Source: Harmothoe impar (Eukaryota; Annelida; Polychaeta; Phyllodocida; Polynoidae). From it: DNA of 64,000 nt. The stretch lies in NCBI GenBank assembly GCA_947462335.1, contig OX381709.1, positions 39,240,904-39,304,903 of the forward strand, given 5' to 3'. Under the pieces are notes generated by a model that saw only the letters and a program-made list of their open reading frames with translations, did no database searches and had not been told where the DNA came from. Shown in pieces: positions 60,877 to 64,000 of the stretch. The position numbers and the translations under genes were made by a program. The first letter of the stretch is position 1, and every line of letters starts with the position of its first letter.

Positions 60877-63299
60877 GTCAGACTTTCTATTTCAAAACAT
60901 ACATATATGTATTTCATCTTCGCATCCTTTTCTATATATATACCGTCCACCAACTTTTTGTCTACGTCTCATATATTATAGACACTTTTATTCGTTACAT
61001 ATACATTACATAATGGGCTCACTGCGGCTCGGTTTGTGCTTTTCTACTATTACTACTACTACCACCACTACAACTACTACTGTGCTACTACTACTTCCCT
61101 AGATAACTCTGTTCACATTAGGAGTCTTATAATGTATTTATAAACCTTCCAAGCATGGAGGAAAATATAATGAATCTTCATTCAGTAGAGTTATAAATTA
61201 CATTCAGATTGACCCCCTAGTTCTAAAAGGACAATGTAAATTACCAATTAATAGAAGGTCATAGACATAGACTACGGAGACTGTACAAATATTTGATATC
61301 GTAACATCAGGGCGACACTGATTACATCATTAAGAGTCTAAAATAGACATTAAAATCTAAATCAATTTTGATTAGTCGTCATGTAATAATAGAGTAATTT
61401 CAGAGGATCAAAGCATTGAAGTAATGTTTGACATTACTTGAAATTGACAATGGACAACGGTACATCTCGCCGAATAAAAATGTAAATCTATGGAATTTTG
61501 CATAATGTTGAAACATATCCATGACCTTCTATTTTTGAGAAATCTATTATTTTTCAGTCAATTTTTAGAAGAACTACTTAGTTCAAAGCTGATTTCTAGT
61601 TACCGAATTAGGCAGACATGATTGATTTCGGCTCATGATGTGATTTTAAGCTGTGTAGAAATTTTATAATTTTGATGAAATGCTTCATACAATTTATGGC
61701 ATAAAGCTCTCCAGCATGGTTCGATCTGGAATACGCTAGTTATCCTCATGAGTATTTACTCCTGGACATGACAACAATTAAATGTATTTGTTTTTGCTGT
61801 CAGGGCCTAGAAGATATCACATGGAGCGTGTTAACCCCAATTATATTGACACAATTCCGTATTCCCTTTAGTTTATAAGGGTCTTTCTACCAGAGCACCC
61901 ATTAATTGACGTTGACGTGTACCAAAGCACAAGGCATGACTGGATCCTGTAGTAATGACGTTAATGTGGGACTGGACTACACCTGCTATACACATAAGTA
62001 ATCGCTCAGGCACCATAATCTGACCAGACATTATTAGATCAAGGAAATGGGATTATTGTCTCAACCTCTCACATATATAATAACGCCAAAGCACTCGCAC
62101 CCATGACAAAAAAAACACGTTTCTTTTCTTCTTATTAACCAACACTCGGCTGGTGATCCGCACATATTCAGCTTCATATGCCATGCTCTTTAAGCACCCC
62201 TCATGCACATTTTTAACCCCCCATCATTCATAGCACCGTTTTCATACAGCTTCATTGAAGAGGGTGGAGCTGCTCTCAATATAAGAGGCCACCCCAATAC
62301 CCTGCCATTGTCTCCAGGCAACCGCCCATTAATATGGGCATTTCACACTGTGGCGAACTGCATAGTATGATCTTACTATGGTGATGTTTTACATACACTG
62401 AACAACTCCAGTACAGTGAAAACCTCCTTTATATCATCCACACTCTCCAGTACTCTCCAAAGTGAAACTGTCTTGTTGAAACAGTGATTCGAGGTCTCTC
62501 TAAGTGTAAAGTTTTGCTCTTTGTTGCCACATACTGCGGAGTGAATAATTCGTCAGTCGACACTTGATCGTGGAACTGGTTAAATTGTAGATGATACAAG
62601 TTTGTAAATCTTACTAAGTGCTGTCCACCCTCCTGTTACTGTATTTGCCCATTCTGACAACCCATGCGCGCCTGTCCACCATACTTAACTTAATGATAGA
62701 TTAGCTCATCTAAACGCTAGACTCTCCTGGAAATAAGCGTCAAGCGGTAGAACTTCCCCCCAAAGTACTAACTTTATGATTTTCAAGAAATAAAACACTT
62801 TCGATAATTAATCTCGATAACATACAGGAATATAGCGTTATCTTCCCTAGGGAAGACACGTTTCTGTAACAATCCATGTGCATGTTATTAATACATTATG
62901 AATAATATGTATGTAATACTAACTGGATTCAGATAAGATAATTTGTGATGAAGTAGAAAATTCATTTAAACTTTAATCGTACAGAACGAACGTTTTGACA
63001 TGCATGTGTGTAAGCTTAAAATTCAGAAGCACCTTGCCTATAAACATGAAATTGTCATCTGCATGATATTGGATGAAAGACAAAAAGGTCTCTAAGGATG
63101 GGTTGAGTTTGCAACATATTATGCAACTGATAAATTTCATGTTTCTTGAAATATTTAATAATGCGACTTGATTATTACAGCAATAGGTGATACACGGTTT
63201 CCATAGGAATCCCTGGCCTTGTCCCATGTTTAGTGTGTAATACACCAATCTAAGATTACCATAGTGGTGCCATTTCACCGTCTACCCTTTTTCCTGCAG
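60877..63299 (+). other. unc13: UNC13 intron, 2.4 kb
   Basis: It contains a TAC/CTA-type trinucleotide repeat at 61041-61096 and one GAGCTGCTC at 62267. No exon or mobile-element copy was recognised. Confidence 0.65.
61041..61096. repeat. imperfect (ACT)n microsatellite
   Basis: Units of TAC/ACT with CAC and GTG interruptions over about 56 bases. Confidence 0.9.
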
Positions 63300-63462
63300 T
63301 CCACATGGCAGCAGCCAGGTGTCGCAACCGAGTCAGCCGGAGTACACCGCTGACGTCACAGAACGAGGAATGTATGACGTCATGGTCAACCCGGAAATGC
63401 CGTCACCTGCCCGTATCCGGTGGATCGGTGCCTTCCAGAAGGTTTGCGCTCAGCTTAATGAG
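63300..63462 (+). CDS. unc13: UNC13 exon: conserved segment ahead of the C1 domain
   Basis: It encodes (S)PHGSSQVSQPSQPEYTAD, then VTERGMYDVMVNPEM, then PSPARIRWIGAFQKVCAQLN and E. The last block matches the family's '...PSPAKxxWxxAFxKVxxQLxEA' stretch that precedes the 'RGEGEM' and C1 regions. The acceptor is TTTTCCTGCAG and the donor GAG|GTAAGT at 63463. It leaves on a codon boundary. The next exon, expected to begin with an Ala-Arg-Gly-Glu-type sequence, is not visible in the remaining 538 bases. Confidence 0.93.
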
Positions 63463-64000
63463 GTAAGTGACACTCGTTAACTTTATACTCATTGGCATGT
63501 TCTATCAGTATAATCTGCTGACTGATTGCTAAGTTATTTGGGGGTATATATATAAACACCCTGCAGAGATGTCCTGAAACCCCTATTTCATCATAGGGAA
63601 TAATTGTGTGCTTTATTTATAAGAGTCCAAAAAAGGTCACTCAATATGAATGAATTAATTAAGAATATGGCCTCAAAATATATGAAAATAATTCTTTTTA
63701 AAATGAAATTTGGTCCTTCAAATTACTTAGGTCAATTCAATGAGAATAGCTGTGACTATTGGACTTTTATAAATGAAGTGTTATTACTGTGCTCTCTATT
63801 CTTATATGGTGGGGATAATTGCCATTGAACTGTTAAAATGATTAGGCTTAGATTAAACAGTGAGGACGCTGTATTTGATGATGTTAATGTTTAATTATTT
63901 CCATGAAGTTCGTTGTTTTCAATGCTTTCTTTTTCTCGGACGTATTATATTAATTGCAACTGTGTTTTTTGACGTTGTGTTTGTCATATGATTTCTATGA
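63463..64000 (+). other. unc13: start of next UNC13 intron (partial)
   Basis: AT-rich sequence with a normal donor at its start. No exon or repeat was recognised before the window ends. Confidence 0.75.

Larger units (their letters stand above)
37271..63462 (+). other. unc13: UNC13 (Munc13) homologue, central part of the gene
   Basis: Gene span made of eleven joined exons plus one possible microexon. All junction phases agree and the joined reading gives 711 codons without a stop. UNC13 proteins act at presynaptic active zones: the MUN domain helps open syntaxin and primes vesicles. In mammals the N-terminal C2 domain binds RIM or homodimerises. Seen here: the second half of that C2 domain, a long disordered linker, and the conserved segment ahead of the C1 domain. 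The 5' part of C2A and everything from C1 onward are not in the recognised exons. The linker carries invertebrate-type blocks such as DSDYTSDINYP and HNSSAHQF. Confidence 0.93.

Noticed and set aside
1..64000. CRISPR arrays, bacterial operons or prophage
   Set aside because: The spliced UNC13 exons and intron structure show animal nuclear DNA. The tandem repeats have no unique spacers of constant length.

Overview
The window is animal nuclear DNA, most likely from a marine invertebrate bilaterian. Genes are sparse, exons are short and separated by introns of 0.4-5.9 kb, splice sites follow the GT/AG rule, and the rest is full of small non-autonomous transposons, minisatellites and homopolymer runs. 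No tRNA, rRNA or operon-like gene was seen, and almost all open frames outside the exons look like chance or repeat-derived ORFs. I cannot name the phylum from this sequence.

Only one gene is convincing: the middle of an UNC13 (Munc13) homologue on the + strand, from 37271 to 63462 and running past the right edge. I could join eleven exons. All their phases match and together they encode 711 codons. They cover the second half of the N-terminal C2 (C2A) domain, the segment after it, a conserved acidic-tyrosine/His-rich block, two or three related short exons of the DPYVTP...SPVDS type, one 843-base exon coding an extreme Tyr/Asp/Arg-rich disordered stretch, and the conserved block that precedes the C1 domain. 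The first half of C2A should lie upstream, but I could not find it in the first 37 kb. The C1, C2B, MUN and C2C regions lie downstream of the window.

Layout: 1-37.2 kb is intergenic or upstream-intron sequence. It holds copies of several mobile-element families, a 1.8-kb foldback-like composite element (12.5-14.3 kb), a degenerate tandem repeat (10.9-11.25 kb), a TA-flanked mini-transposon (20.6 kb), an AT-rich island (25.4-26.2 kb), a GC-rich open stretch (26.5-27.7 kb) and a 41-bp minisatellite (33.5-34.3 kb) with an apparently perfect 218-bp duplication. From 37.2 to 64 kb the sequence is UNC13 exons and introns, with a TTAA-flanked near-palindrome, further copies of the element families and a possible 18-base in-frame microexon.

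The main unexplained signals are: (1) a 9-base palindrome, GAGCWGCTC, present about 20 times where about 0.5 would be expected; (2) duplicated UNC13 exons with conserved AG|GCAAGC junctions that could be GC-AG introns or coding sequence; (3) the Tyr-rich exon; and (4) the microexon and two consecutive NAGNAG acceptors in the same linker.
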